Part shown: positions 38,805 through 64,000 of the stretch, piece by piece
How the letters are laid out: each line of letters begins with the position of its first letter
Numbering within the stretch: the stretch's first letter is position 1
NCBI RefSeq assembly: GCF_040939455.1
Contig: NC_134108.1
Location: 49,103,501-49,167,500 of the forward strand
Reading direction: 5' to 3'
Origin: Microcebus murinus
Lineage: Eukaryota; Chordata; Mammalia; Primates; Cheirogaleidae
Length of the DNA: 64,000 bases
The notes under the pieces: model-generated
What the model was told of the DNA's origin: nothing
Database searches by the model: none
Seen by the model: only the letters and a program-made list of their open reading frames with translations
Position numbers and translations under genes: made by a program

Positions 38805-41800
38805 GTAAGGCCTGAGTCACGGGTGTGGGTAGGGCGGGATATGGGACAAGGGTCAGGAAGAGGGGTAGGAGTGCAGGGTGAATAGATGGGGGCATGGACA
38901 AGAGAGAATAAAAGAAAGGCCTGGCAGTTCCTGAGGGGTAGGTGCTGACAGGTACCCTCCAACTCATGGCCATGTCCCCTACCCTCACCCCCTCAGTGAA
39001 AGCCTGTACCAGCTTCTGTCACAGACATCCCCAGAAAACATGCATCGCAATGTGGCCCAGTATGGGTTGGACCCAGCCACCCGCTACCCCAACCTGAACC
39101 TCCGGGCTGTGACCCCCAATCAGGTCAGACCCCTGGCACCCCCATGGACTTCCCAAGACAGCCCACTTCCCCCAGGTCAGGCCTTCCCTGCACAGCCACT
39201 ACCCATTGGGGTCAGTCCTACCCCCGGCAGACCCTCCATGCTGGGATTGAGGGGCTGCGTGGTCAGCCTGCTTGAGACCTGAGAGGGACTGCCTTAGGTA
39301 CGAGACCTGTATGATGTGCTGGCCAAGGAGCCTGTGCGCAAGAAGAGTGACAAGATAGACGCAGGGACACTGGCCACTGGTGAGCAAGCTTTCCTCCAGG
39401 GGGGTGGCCAAAATATCTACCAACCTGTGGGGCCCAGGAAGCACTCATAAGAGCAGCTGCGGCCTCAGGGCAGCTGTAACCTCAGGATGGGAGCACTCAC
39501 TACTGGGACAGTGGAGGCTTTGGGGCCTCCTGGAGGGGTGCAGGGGCAGGGGGCACCAGCAGCAGCTGTTTGTGGGTCCGAGTGGATGTGTTTCAGTATC
39601 TGAACCACTGCTGCTGCAGCAGCAGTACTGCCAACCCCTTCCTGCCCTGCAACCCCCATACCGCCTTTCCTGACTGGCTGTCCTGTGTGTGGCTAGTAGT
39701 GATTTCACTTTATTCATCCCTCCATGTTATTCCAAAAAGGGATTTTTGAAAATGAAAGCACTAGGATGCAGGTGCTGACAGTGAGCTTTGGGCTGGTGCC
39801 CTGACTCCTCCTCCCAGACAAACCCCCACACCCAGCAGCTGGGCTCCCTGTGAGCCAGGGGGAGGCCTCAGGCACAGCACACCTTCTCTCCCAGGGTCGG
39901 CGGGCACCCAAGAGGAGCTGCTCCGCTGGTGCCAGGAGCAGACAGCTGGGTACCCAGGAGTCCATGTCACTGACCTGTCTTCCTCCTGGGCTGACGGGCT
40001 CGCTCTGTGTGCCCTGGTGCACCGGCTGCAGCCCAGCCTGCTGTGAGTTTGGGACCTGCATGGGGTCGCTGGCAGACTATACTCTCACTCATGCCCCTGC
40101 CCCTCTCTCTGTGTCATGGTGGGGAGATCGCTGTGCAGGACTTAGCACATCCAATTGAGTCCTAGCTCCACCACTTCTGCCTGTCACTTCGCTCCCCCTA
40201 GAAACAATAATTCCTGCCTGACTTTGCCCCAGAGTCTTGTGAGAATCTAATGCATTCTGATAGGGAAGAGCTTCGGGAATGTAGCAGGGGTCCTCAAACT
40301 TTTTAGACAGGGGGCCAGTTCACTGTCCCTCAGACCGTTTGAGAGTGAGCACTGTGGGCCCGGGATGAGTCAGCTGCTAAGGACAAGCAATGGCGGCAAC
40401 ACACCTGGAGGGCCGGATAAATGTGCTAGGTGGGCTGCATGTGGCCCACAGGCTGTAGTTTGAGGACACCTGATGTAGAGGGTTTCCAAGCAGAAGCAGT
40501 GGTCATTGGGGTGGGGGGTAGCAGAGGCAACAAACAGACTTTCATGCCTCTTTCTGCCTGTGGGACCCCTGCCCCTGCTTGCCATCTTCCCCTCCTGCTG
40601 TCCCCATCTATTATCCTCCCCTCAGTGGGCCAGGTTCTTGTTTCCCATTGGCTTCTCTCCATGATTCCCCCAGGGAACCCTCAGACCTGCAGGGGATGAG
40701 GGCTCTGGAAGCCACTGCTTGGGCACTGAAGGTGGCAGAGCACGAGCTGGGCATCACGCCAGTGGTATCTGCACAGGCAGTGGTGTCAGGGAGTGACCCA
40801 CTGGGCCTTATTGCCTACCTCAGCCACTTCCACAGTGCCTTCAAGACTACAACCCACAGCCCAGGTGACCTGGGGGGTGGGCATGTGGGTCAGGGGTGGG
40901 GAGGGGAGTGTGTGTGTGTGTGAGAGAGGAAGGTGTCCTCTGAGGGCCAGCCTGGGAAAAGTGTCTGTTCTGGGAGTACAATATTGGCCCCCCCACCTAC
41001 CCTGACTCTCCCTGCAGGCCCTGCCACCCAAGCCTCTCCAGGGACCTCCAGTGCTGTATTGTTCCTTGGCAAACTTCAGAGGACCCTGCAACGGACTCGG
41101 GCCAAGGTGGAGAGTCTGGGCAGGGGGTGCCCAGTGGAGGTCCCAGGGGTGATTCAGAAAGGGGGTTGGGGGGACTGGTGGCTCAAAGCCTCATGCTCAG
41201 AGTTGTAGGACTTGTTGCAGGAAAATGGGGAGGATGCTGGTGGCAAGAAACCTCGCTTGGAGGTAAATAAGGCAAGGGCCGGACAGTCCCCTCTGCTCAT
41301 TCTCTTCCACTTCTTCCCCTTCCCTGGGTACTATCTTCCCTGTGTCCTGCCCCCCATGTCCTGCTCCCCACCCCAGGTCCTGTAATCCCCCATCTGCCTC
41401 TCTGCCCAGGCTTCCTCATCTTCCCTCCAGCCCTTTCTATGCATCTGCACACATCCACTCCTATCTGATCCTACCCCTCCACCCTCCCAGCCTGAGCACT
41501 TAACCTTCTTAGGTAGAGGCTGAGACACCAAGTACTGGGGAACCACTTGTCCCTGAGCCTGGAGCACCCTTGACACCCCCGTCTCAACACCAGGAGGTAA
41601 GAGCCAGGGCTCTGTCTGTGGACAGAGGCCTGGGGAGGGCAGGGAAGAGGAGTATAAGGAAGGGAAGAACTTTGCAGCTGGCTTTGGCTGTACTAACCCT
41701 GTGTCCTGGGGCATTCATGCAGGCTGGTGCTGGGGACCTGTGTGCACTTTGTGGGGAACACCTCTATATCCTAGAACGCCTCTGTGCCGATGGCTATTTC

Positions 41801-43000
41801 TTCCATCGGAGCTGCTTCCGTTGCCATACCTGTGAGGCCACACTATGGCCAAGTGGCTATGGGCGGCACCCAGGAGATGGTGAGTGAGCCTGGGAGACCT
41901 CTAGAGAGACTTTGGGCCTGGCCCTGTCTGGGGGACAAGGAGCTTGATGGGAGAGGACAGGGTGCTAGGCACAAGGTGGAAATGGGTTCAAGATGGCACT
42001 TTCTTCCCCTGAGCTCAGGCTCTTCTGTCCCCTCCAAAGCTCCAGATGAGAGGTTCTAAGGAACCAGGAGGCTGGCAGAAATTACCTGCAAACCCAAGTT
42101 GAGTTGACCCCACCTTCCTTGATTGTGTGGGCATTGGGCTGCCTATACCTGATGCCTCTTTCCCCTCTCCACCCTTCCCAGGACATTTCTACTGCCTCCA
42201 GCACCTGCCCCAGCCAGACCACAAAGAGGATGTCAGGGACGGAGGCCCTGGGAGTCCGGTAAAAACTGTGAAAGTGTGTGTGTGTTGGGGCATGGGCAGA
42301 GGAGAGGGGTCTCTCCAGCCCAGCACACTGCTGGGGGTAACTGAATGTTGCCCTCCACTAGAATGTAAGCCCCACGAAAGCAGGGGGGATATCTGTTTTA
42401 CTCTTGTTTTATCTAAAACACCCGGAACACTGCCTGACACTGCTCAGTAAATGGTGCTAAGTGAATGAGTGCCATGACCCACAGTTTTTCCAAAGGAGTG
42501 GCCTCAACCCCACATTCGGCAGGTCACTGACCGGACCACATGGTGGCTTTTCCAGGAGCTTCCTACACGAGGTGAGATTAATATGCCACCAGGCCCCTCA
42601 ACTCGCAGAGCGTCGAAGGAGGGGGCCAGTCCTGTTCCAAGCCCCAGCCAGCCCACCCGTCGGTTGATCCACCTCCCCAGCCCGGAACGCCAGCGGTTGT
42701 CCTCCCTCAACCTTACCCCTGATGAGGAAATGGAGCCGCCACCTAAGCCTCCCCGCAGCTGCTCTGCCTTGGCCCGCCAGGCCCTGGAGGGCAGCTTTGT
42801 GGGTTTGGGCATGCCAGTCCAGGCAGCTCAAGGTAACTGCTCTCCCCAGTTACTGACTCGGGGTGGGGATGGGGCAGAATGGGGATTCCTGCAAGGGGAA
42901 TTCTGGGGAATAGAAAGGTAAGTTGTGGGTATCTCATGCCCTGTCTGCTTCTCCCCGGCTCAGTTCTTGTGGCCATGGAGGAGGAAGAAGAGAGGAGGGG

Positions 43001-43032
<32 letters not shown>

Positions 43033-44676
43033 GGGAGGAAGATATGCCTTTGGACTCAGACATGGAACAGGTGAGTGGGTGGAACGTGGCCACCTACTGT
43101 CCCAACCAGCACACATCCACTAAATACTCTCCACCCCCCACAGGAGGAACCCACACCACACTTCATTCTCTGCGCCCTTCTCTCAACCTGATTTTCTTGT
43201 CTCTAAGCTTCCATCTTTTCTACCAGAACTTACCTCACTTTCAGCCCAGGTTCTTACCTGCCTTTCCAAACAGAGCTTCTGCCACTTCTATCCACCAGGG
43301 GGGCCAGGCCCTATGGCTAACTGCCTGACCCTCCCATAGGCCCTGCTGACCTTGGCCAAGTCCTCAGGCACTATGAATAAGTACCCAACATGGCGTCGGA
43401 CTCTGCTGCGCCGTGCTAAGGAAGAGGAGATGAAGAGGTTCCGCAAGGCCCAGGTGAGGCCCTGGGGTTCCTAGAAGTTCTGATGGGGTCTGAGTTCTGA
43501 GACTGGATGCAGAGCTCCTCCAGTGCTCTGTTCTTGAGCAGTCCAGGGATTCCTGGGTCTCCTGTCTTGTACTCCTCAGGCCATCCAGCGACGACTAAAT
43601 GAGATTGAGGCTGCCCTGAGGGAACTGGAGGCTGAGGGCATGAAGCTGGAGCAGGCTCTGAGGAGCCAGAGCAGTGAGTGAAGATGGAGGGACGAGCTAG
43701 GACACCCCTCTGTCTCCTAGCACTGTGTTTAGCCCCCAGCCATCCCTCAAACCAGCAGGCTATGGCCCACAGCAGGCCCAATGGCTGTGCCACATAGCTC
43801 TCTGACACTCACACCCATAACACCCTTCTTTCCCTGGATCCTGTCACCCCTAAGCCCATGACTCCTGTGACCCTGGCTAGAGGCCTCCTGACCACCCCCT
43901 ACCCATCTTCTTATCAGGTTCCCCAGAACAGCAAAAGGAACTGTGGGTAGAACAGCTGCTACAGCTTGTTCAAAAGAAAAACAGCTTGGTGGCTGAGGAG
44001 GCTGAGCTCATGATCACGTAAGGAGTGGGGAATGGTGGCAGTGACTCCAGAGCCAGGCCCCAGCCCCTTGAGTATCCTGAACAGGTGTGCCTCTTCAATC
44101 CCTGACCTCCACAGGGTACAGGAGCTGAACCTGGAGGAGAAGCAGTGGCAGCTGGACCAGGAGCTACGCAGCTACATGAACCGAGAAGGTAGGTGTGATG
44201 AGGGGAGAGGCAGACATATGCCACAGCTGGTGCCGCACAAGTCTCACGATCTCAGATACTGATCAAGCAATGTCGATGGGGCTCCAAAGCCCTACTCCTT
44301 TCAGTTCAATGAGAGCTGCACAATGGGCTTTTATAAAAGATTTGCTTCAAAAACGGCGCTGCTTCTAGATAATGCCAGAAAACCACTGGTATTGACAAAG
44401 CACCTAATTTTGCAGATTAAGAAACAGATTAAGACTTTTTGTAGAAATCACACAGGCTGGGATTAGGTTGTGCCTCTCCTGCCTCCCTGCCCAGTTCCCT
44501 GTTCTCTGTTTTATCTCCTCCCTTCAGAAACCCTAAAGACAGCTGCCGATCAGCAGGCTGAGAACCAGGTCCTGAGGAAACTGGTGGAGGTGGTGAACCA
44601 GCGAGATGCCCTCATTCGCTTCCAGGAAGAGCGCAGGCTCAGTGAGCTGGCCTTGGGGACGGGGGCCCAGGGCTAG
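35228..44676 (+). CDS. MICAL1: MICAL1 flavin monooxygenase, complete
   Basis: A cytosolic FAD/NADPH monooxygenase that oxidises actin methionines and disassembles filaments; it also binds Rab8/10-family GTPases. There are 24 coding exons: 35228-35485, 35580-35787, 36029-36133, 36456-36560, 36670-36825, 37396-37496, 38193-38450, 38689-38804, 38997-39123, 39298-39379, 39895-40042, 40674-40864, 41018-41106, 41221-41262, 41513-41596, 41723-41879, 42182-42258, 42556-42832, 42964-43070, 43340-43453, 43580-43673, 43918-44017, 44115-44188 and 44528-44676. They sum to 3219 nt (1072 aa; human about 1067) with every phase matching and GT-AG borders. The ATG sits in GCCATGG, and the protein starts [17 protein letters not shown]. 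Domain order: FAD module, CH, LIM, acidic linker, C-terminal coiled coil. The extra residues are mostly in the poly-Glu tract. Confidence 0.97.
37670..37900 (+). repeat. L2 3' end followed by MIR-like piece
   Basis: In the MICAL1 intron between 37496 and 38193. 'gtccatgagggcagagattt' and 'gcctagaatggtgcctaata' are the L2 terminal blocks; 'ctactctgtgctaggtactg' then starts a MIR-like part. A similar L2 end lies at 42355-42470. Confidence 0.7.
39895..40864 (+). CDS. MICAL1: MICAL1 exons for the calponin-homology domain
   Basis: Two exons (about residues 506-618) encode a single CH domain. It starts [17 protein letters not shown], includes the [15 protein letters not shown] core and ends at [16 protein letters not shown]. 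The 631-bp intron between them holds a hAT insertion at 40285-40472. Confidence 0.92.
40285..40472. mobile_element. hAT-type MITE in MICAL1 intron
   Basis: A 188-bp element with inverted ends CAGGGGTCCTCAAACT and AGTTTGAGGACACCTG. ATGTAG flanks both ends (40279-40284 and 40473-40478), a likely remnant of the target duplication. Confidence 0.8.
41723..42258 (+). CDS. MICAL1: MICAL1 exons for the LIM domain
   Basis: Two exons (about residues 691-768) encode one LIM domain. Zinc ligands are visible as C-x2-C (CALC), H-x2-C (HRSC), C-x2-C (CHTC) and a closing C-x2-H in YCLQH. The domain is known to help keep MICAL1 autoinhibited. Confidence 0.92.
43340..44676 (+). CDS. MICAL1: MICAL1 exons for the C-terminal bMERB coiled coil
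   Basis: The last five exons (about residues 897-1072) encode a highly charged helical region with heptad-like Leu spacing, for example [20 protein letters not shown]. It contains the Rab-binding, autoinhibitory bMERB domain. It ends LALGTGAQG with TAG at 44674-44676. Confidence 0.92.
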
Positions 44677-44716
44677 AAGAGGATGGGCTGCCTAGGAAAG
44701 AGCCTCACTGTTCACA

Positions 44717-44722
44717 ATTAAA
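44717..44722 (+). terminator. MICAL1: MICAL1 poly(A) signal
   Basis: ATTAAA 41 nt after the MICAL1 stop, followed by TGTTTCTGTC and GT-rich sequence. It gives a very short 3' UTR of about 60-70 nt. Confidence 0.75.
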
Positions 44723-44897
44723 ATGTTTCTGTCATAAACAAGGCTCAGGTTGTCTGTAGGTGTGAAGTGGGAGGTGTGCAGGGAAGGCAAAAGACACGTA
44801 GGACTTTAAGATCTAAAGTGTGATGATCACACTGACCTTTGGCTCCCATCACTGTCTCTACGTAAAGGAAAAAGGCAGAGCCGTTAAAGAGTCAAGC

Positions 44898-44903
44898 TTT
44901 ATT
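44898..44903 (-). terminator. SMPD2: SMPD2 poly(A) signal overlapping the stop codon
   Basis: On the minus strand the end of the gene reads GAG-GAA-CAA-TAA-AGC, so AATAAA contains the TAA stop (44901-44899). No better hexamer was seen in the next 150 bp toward MICAL1. Confidence 0.7.
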
Positions 44904-47702
44904 GTTCCTCCGCTCTGTCCCCCTCTTGCTGCTCTAGGAGTGGGGCTGGCTGAGGCTCTAGCTCCAGATCTCGGGCTTCCCTTGCCCTTCCTAGCGCATG
45001 CTGGAGCTCAGCTTGGGCTCTATATAAGCCCTTGGCCTCCTGCATGTGGAAGAGATAGACTGCACCTCCCCCCAGCACCAGTCCTACACTGGGGGTCCAG
45101 AGCAGTATGGCAGCTTCCCAGGCCCCTCCTCTGGCTGCCAGGATACACAGCAATGCCAGGAGAAGCAGCCCCAGACCAATCACATAGCCACTGAAGGTCG
45201 CCCACCAGCGAGCTTGAGCCATGCCCAGACCCAGCTCTGTCCAGGCCTCCCTTAGCACACTGATCAACGGTGACCTCTCTGCTGGTCCTAGAAGAAGGCA
45301 GGGCAGGGGGGCACCAGATGGTCAGGGGGGGGCTGCTTGAGGTGGGGAAGGACCAAGGGAAAGGGTGGGGGCGACTTACTTTGGATAGGGCTTGGGTTTT
45401 GCTCTGGGGGGCTGTGCCTCACATACAGAGTAGCCATCAGGGCCTCATGATCAGAGAAGGGGGTGCCTCTGTGAGGGTCATGGCCTGTAGTGGTTTCCAG
45501 AGTCTTACAGGAGATGTAGAATCCAGAAACTGCCTAAGAAAAGTAAGGGTCAGAGAGCAGCTTATATATGAGGGCCTTTTTGCAGAGAACCAGCTCCCAG
45601 CTATCCCATTCTCTGGCTATCAGTGATGGCCCAAGGCTAGACTAATGAACAAAGGATTGGCACAGGCTGGTGACAGATGAGACACAGTTGGTGAAGGCAT
45701 GTTAGGGGGAGGAGGCTGACCTTATAAAGCACATAGTCAATGCGAATGCCAAAGGGAAAAGGCTCCAGCTCCTGCTGGGTGACGTAGCAGTTCTGGGGTA
45801 TCATTGTATTGCCTTCTTCAGAGCCCTAAGGGAACAGTTGAGTCCTGGTAGGATGCCTGGAAGGTCAAGGGGGAGAATCTGGGGATGCCAGTGGGGAGAT
45901 AATCAGGCAGGTCCTCACCTTGAAGTCCCGGGTCTCGAGGTAGGCATCATGTAGCCCAGTCCACTCCTTAAGCAGGCAGCAGCCCAGGTCTTCCTGGTGC
46001 ATGTTGAGGTCCCCACACAACAGAACCACATCTGCCTTCTTGGATGTGTGGCTGGGGGAGCCAGGTTGGTAAGACAAGAATTCTTCCCTTGCCAGGCTCT
46101 GCCCTATAAACAGGGCCTTGGCCACCCCTCAGCCCCTGGACCCCAACCCACTTCCCCTGTCAAGCCCAGGCTCACACACTGGATGAACTGGGCCAGTTCC
46201 CAAGCTTGGGCCACACGATGTGCTAGGTAGATGTCCTTTTGTCGATTGTACTCGGCATGGAGCTGAACAGAATAGACGAGATTATAGCAGATAAGACTGA
46301 GAGTCCCAGAGGGCAGGTCTAAATCAAGCTTGTGTCTGTCACTTGGCACAGTGTTCAGTATAGAATGAGTGGACCTTAGGAGATCCTGCCCCACACCTCA
46401 CGCAGGCCCAGTCAGCAGAACTAGAGTACCATCCCTGCGTCCCAGCCCTAAGCACTGCTGGCTTCACTCACGTGGGTCACGTAGACATTGAGCACCAGTC
46501 CGCTTAGATGGAGCACCAGCAGCCCCACGGCTTTCCCACAGAACCAGTCACCATGATGGATCTGCAGGCAGGAGGAGGCAGGAACTTAGGACACAGCCAC
46601 CCTCTTTCTGCCCATCCCTGCAGCCCTAGGAGGGTTTTGCCTCCTCTACCTTGTGTTGGAGAAGGGAGGTGGAGAAGGGAGGTAGCAGAGGTCAGAGGTC
46701 ACACTTACCATGTAGGGGTAGCCATTGAGGGAGTAGACGTGCTGGGTAAGTTCCTGGATTGGGTGTTTGGAGAAGACACAGAGGCCACTGCCAATGACTC
46801 CGCTGAAAGCCAAGCCCTGCTTAATAACCAGAAAAGCAGGGAGAGACACCCAGCCCTCTTCCCCTCCCTTGTCTTTCAGCTCTGATCAGCTACTTTTTTC
46901 TTTCGCTACTGCTAGGACCAGCCCCAGAGCAAAGGCAGCAACCTTTGTGTAGGAGGATGATGGGGCAACCTGATAAGAAGGCTGACGAGATAGGGAAGAT
47001 CCCCAATGATCTTCATCTTCCTGGTTCCCCCTCTCTTTACCCACACCCAGAGGGAGAAAAAGCTGGGGAGAGGGAGCAGGGTGCAGGCAGGATAGGTAAG
47101 GGCCGGCAGAGCCAAGATCCCCCAGGTCTGAGAACAGGTTTCAGGCCAGCGGGCTTCTCACCTCCTGAAGTAGTGTGCAGCCCGGTAAGTGGGCGACAGC
47201 TTCTGTCTCAGGTACTGGAAATCCTGCTCACTCCACACCTGAGGGAAGGAGTGAGGATGTCTGCTTGGCTTTTTCCCCAGGAGGAAGGTCTTCTCTTGTG
47301 CCCCCAGCTGCCCTTCTCCCAGCCTGGGTTCCGCACGAGTGCCCCACAACCTCACCTCCTCCAGGAGAGCCAGGTCGAAGCTCTCCACGTTCAGAAAGTC
47401 TCCCAGGCGCTTCATGCGGTCCGCCCGGTGCTTGCTCAGATAGGGAATGCCCCTAAGGAAGGGGGGGACGGGACCAGGGAAGCTGACTGCTGGCACCTCC
47501 GGAGCTGAGGCCAGAAGTGGGCTTTGGAGGTTTGGGTTCCCCCTGCACTCGACATCATAGGGCAGGATAGGGCCGTGGCCCGGCTGTGAGGAAGCCTGTG
47601 TGGCTGCGAATGGGAAGGTGGCCCCAAGGCCACACTCCGCGGACACACTCACCAGCAGTTGAGGTTGAAGACCTTCAGCCGCAAAGAGAAGTTGGGCTTC
47701 AT
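44899..47702 (-). CDS. SMPD2: SMPD2, neutral sphingomyelinase 1, complete
   Basis: A Mg-dependent phosphodiesterase of the DNase I-like fold. It hydrolyses sphingomyelin or lyso-PAF to ceramide-type products at ER/nuclear membranes. Minus-strand exons in order: 47702-47653, 47452-47356, 47238-47162, 46802-46709, 46561-46472, 46262-46180, 46051-45919, 45825-45721, 45533-45380 and 45287-44899. They sum to 1272 nt, 423 aa, the human length. The protein starts MKPNFSLRLKVFNLNCWG. Catalytic or metal-binding residues are present: E49 at the end of exon 2, H151, D178 and N180 in CGDLNMH, and H272 in SDHEALM. Two hydrophobic segments at about 325-345 and 352-372 (YVIGLGLLLLALLCILA and SVGLVLGGGAVYLF) anchor the C terminus. 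It shares a promoter with PPIL6 and converges on MICAL1. Confidence 0.97.
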
Positions 47703-47886
47703 GGCGGGGGCGCTCCAGGGACGCAGGACAGCTCGGCCTCCCCGGCTACAGCCAGGAAGAGGAGGAGGGCGGGCCGGCGGCTCCTCCTCCCCGAGCGGCG
47801 CGCACAGGTGGTCTGCCCCGCCCCCGCGCTGCCAGGAAGGTCGCGGTCCCCAGGCCCGCGCGGCTCAGACCCCGCCTGACCCCCGC

Positions 47887-47900
47887 GTTACCCCGGCAAC
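47887..47900. promoter_or_regulatory. RFX X-box-like motif
   Basis: GTTACCCCGGCAAC fits the X-box consensus (GTNRCC, spacer, RGYAAC) with no mismatch. RFX factors use X-boxes to drive cilium genes. Position between two head-to-head genes supports function; binding itself is inferred. Confidence 0.7.
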
Positions 47901-48205
47901 CGGCCAGCCGGCCCGGATCCGGCTGCCCGCCAATCCGGAAAAGCGATCCGCTGCGAAATCCGGGCGCCGACGGGTCGGCAAGGGGCGCGCGCGGGGGCTT
48001 TGGGGGTCCCGAGAGGGCGCCCGCGCGGGCGGCTTGCCGTTCCTTGTCTCAGGAGCTGGTCCCAGGCCGCGACTGGCCGTAGCCGGCCCCTTGCCGGTCT
48101 CACCAGCAACAGGCGCGAAATTGAGAAAATGTCCCATGGACGCCAGCCGCCCTGCGCCCGGTCCCCGGGCCCGCCCCCTGAGAGCGTCGGGGGTGGGGCC
48201 ACGCG

Positions 48206-48219
48206 GTTGCCGCGGCGAC
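48206..48219. promoter_or_regulatory. Second X-box-like motif
   Basis: GTTGCCGCGGCGAC fits the X-box with one mismatch in the second half-site. It is about 40 bp before the PPIL6 ATG, so it may be in the 5' UTR or at the start site. Confidence 0.45.
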
Positions 48220-48258
48220 GCGTAGTGTTTGTGCTCCCGGGTGTCCCAGAGCGCCGCC

Positions 48259-63726
<15,468 letters not shown>

Positions 63727-63844
63727 GTACGTATCTTTACATTTTTATCAGTCATACATTAGGTGATTATTCAGACTTTATAAGACTGGAAAGTTGTTGT
63801 GGGTAACACTTGTAGTAAAAGCGGGAGTTAAAAATGATGGGAGG

Positions 63845-64000
63845 GCCAGGTGTGGTGGCTCACACCTGTAATCCCGGCACTTTAAGGGGCTGAGGATCAC
63901 TTGAGGCCAGGAGTTCCAGACCAACCAGGGCAACGTAGTGAGATCCTGTCTCTATAAAAAATAGAAAAATAAGCCAGGCATGGTGGTATCTGCCAAACAC
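63845..64000 (+). mobile_element. Alu, cut by the window edge
   Basis: Forward Alu beginning 'ggccaggtgtggtggctcac'; the right part lies outside the window. Confidence 0.9.

Larger units (their letters stand above)
47703..48258. promoter_or_regulatory. SMPD2/PPIL6 bidirectional CpG-island promoter
   Basis: Only 556 bp separate the SMPD2 ATG (minus) from the PPIL6 ATG (plus). The interval is CpG-dense and has no TATA box. It contains a CCAAT at 47930-47934, GC boxes, and two X-box-like motifs (47887-47900 and 48206-48219). Head-to-head genes sharing a CpG island this short usually share a promoter. ORFs across it are composition shadows. Confidence 0.8.

Overview
This window is vertebrate, and specifically primate, nuclear DNA. 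The strongest clue to the organism is its many Alu elements. They carry a form I associate with strepsirrhine primates: a 'cagcctagctcacagcaacctcaaactcctgggctc' type left arm (shortened here) and a middle segment with 'ttggccaattaatttctttc' before the second arm. Together these suggest a lemur-like species. The five protein genes are spliced, with canonical mammalian exon structures, and were recognised by translating exon by exon.

Layout from left to right: the last six coding exons and 3' end of AK9 (+, 400-6685); a 4.4 kb intergenic stretch with Alu, L1 and MIR pieces; a GC-rich promoter and complete ZBTB24 (+, coding 12475-24809); a repeat-rich 6-8 kb intergenic stretch with an MLT1-type solo LTR split by a Tc1/mariner insertion; a CpG-island promoter and complete MICAL1 (+, coding 35228-44676); complete SMPD2 (-, coding 47702-44899), tail to tail with MICAL1; a CpG-rich bidirectional promoter; and the first six coding exons of PPIL6 (+, 48259-63726), which runs off the right edge. 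The order AK9-ZBTB24-MICAL1-SMPD2-PPIL6 is that of human 6q21 read in the opposite direction. The spliced lengths I obtain are ZBTB24 697 aa, SMPD2 423 aa and MICAL1 1072 aa, all open and in phase.

The genes do not form an operon or a single pathway. AK9 (nucleotide kinase) and PPIL6 (cyclophilin-like) are linked to ciliated cells, ZBTB24 is a nuclear zinc-finger factor, MICAL1 is an actin-oxidising flavoenzyme and SMPD2 is a neutral sphingomyelinase.

I found no wholly new system; this is a conserved gene neighbourhood. The observations most worth a second look are: a roughly 182-bp, ~95% identical inverted duplication inserted into an old MIR in ZBTB24 intron 2; two RFX X-box-like motifs in the SMPD2/PPIL6 promoter; two GC-AG introns (AK9 and PPIL6) forced by reading frame; a possible intronic polyadenylation isoform of ZBTB24; a Tc1/mariner element with a TA duplication and a residual ORF; a tandem duplicated CPV module at the AK9 C terminus; and an SMPD2 poly(A) signal that overlaps its stop codon.
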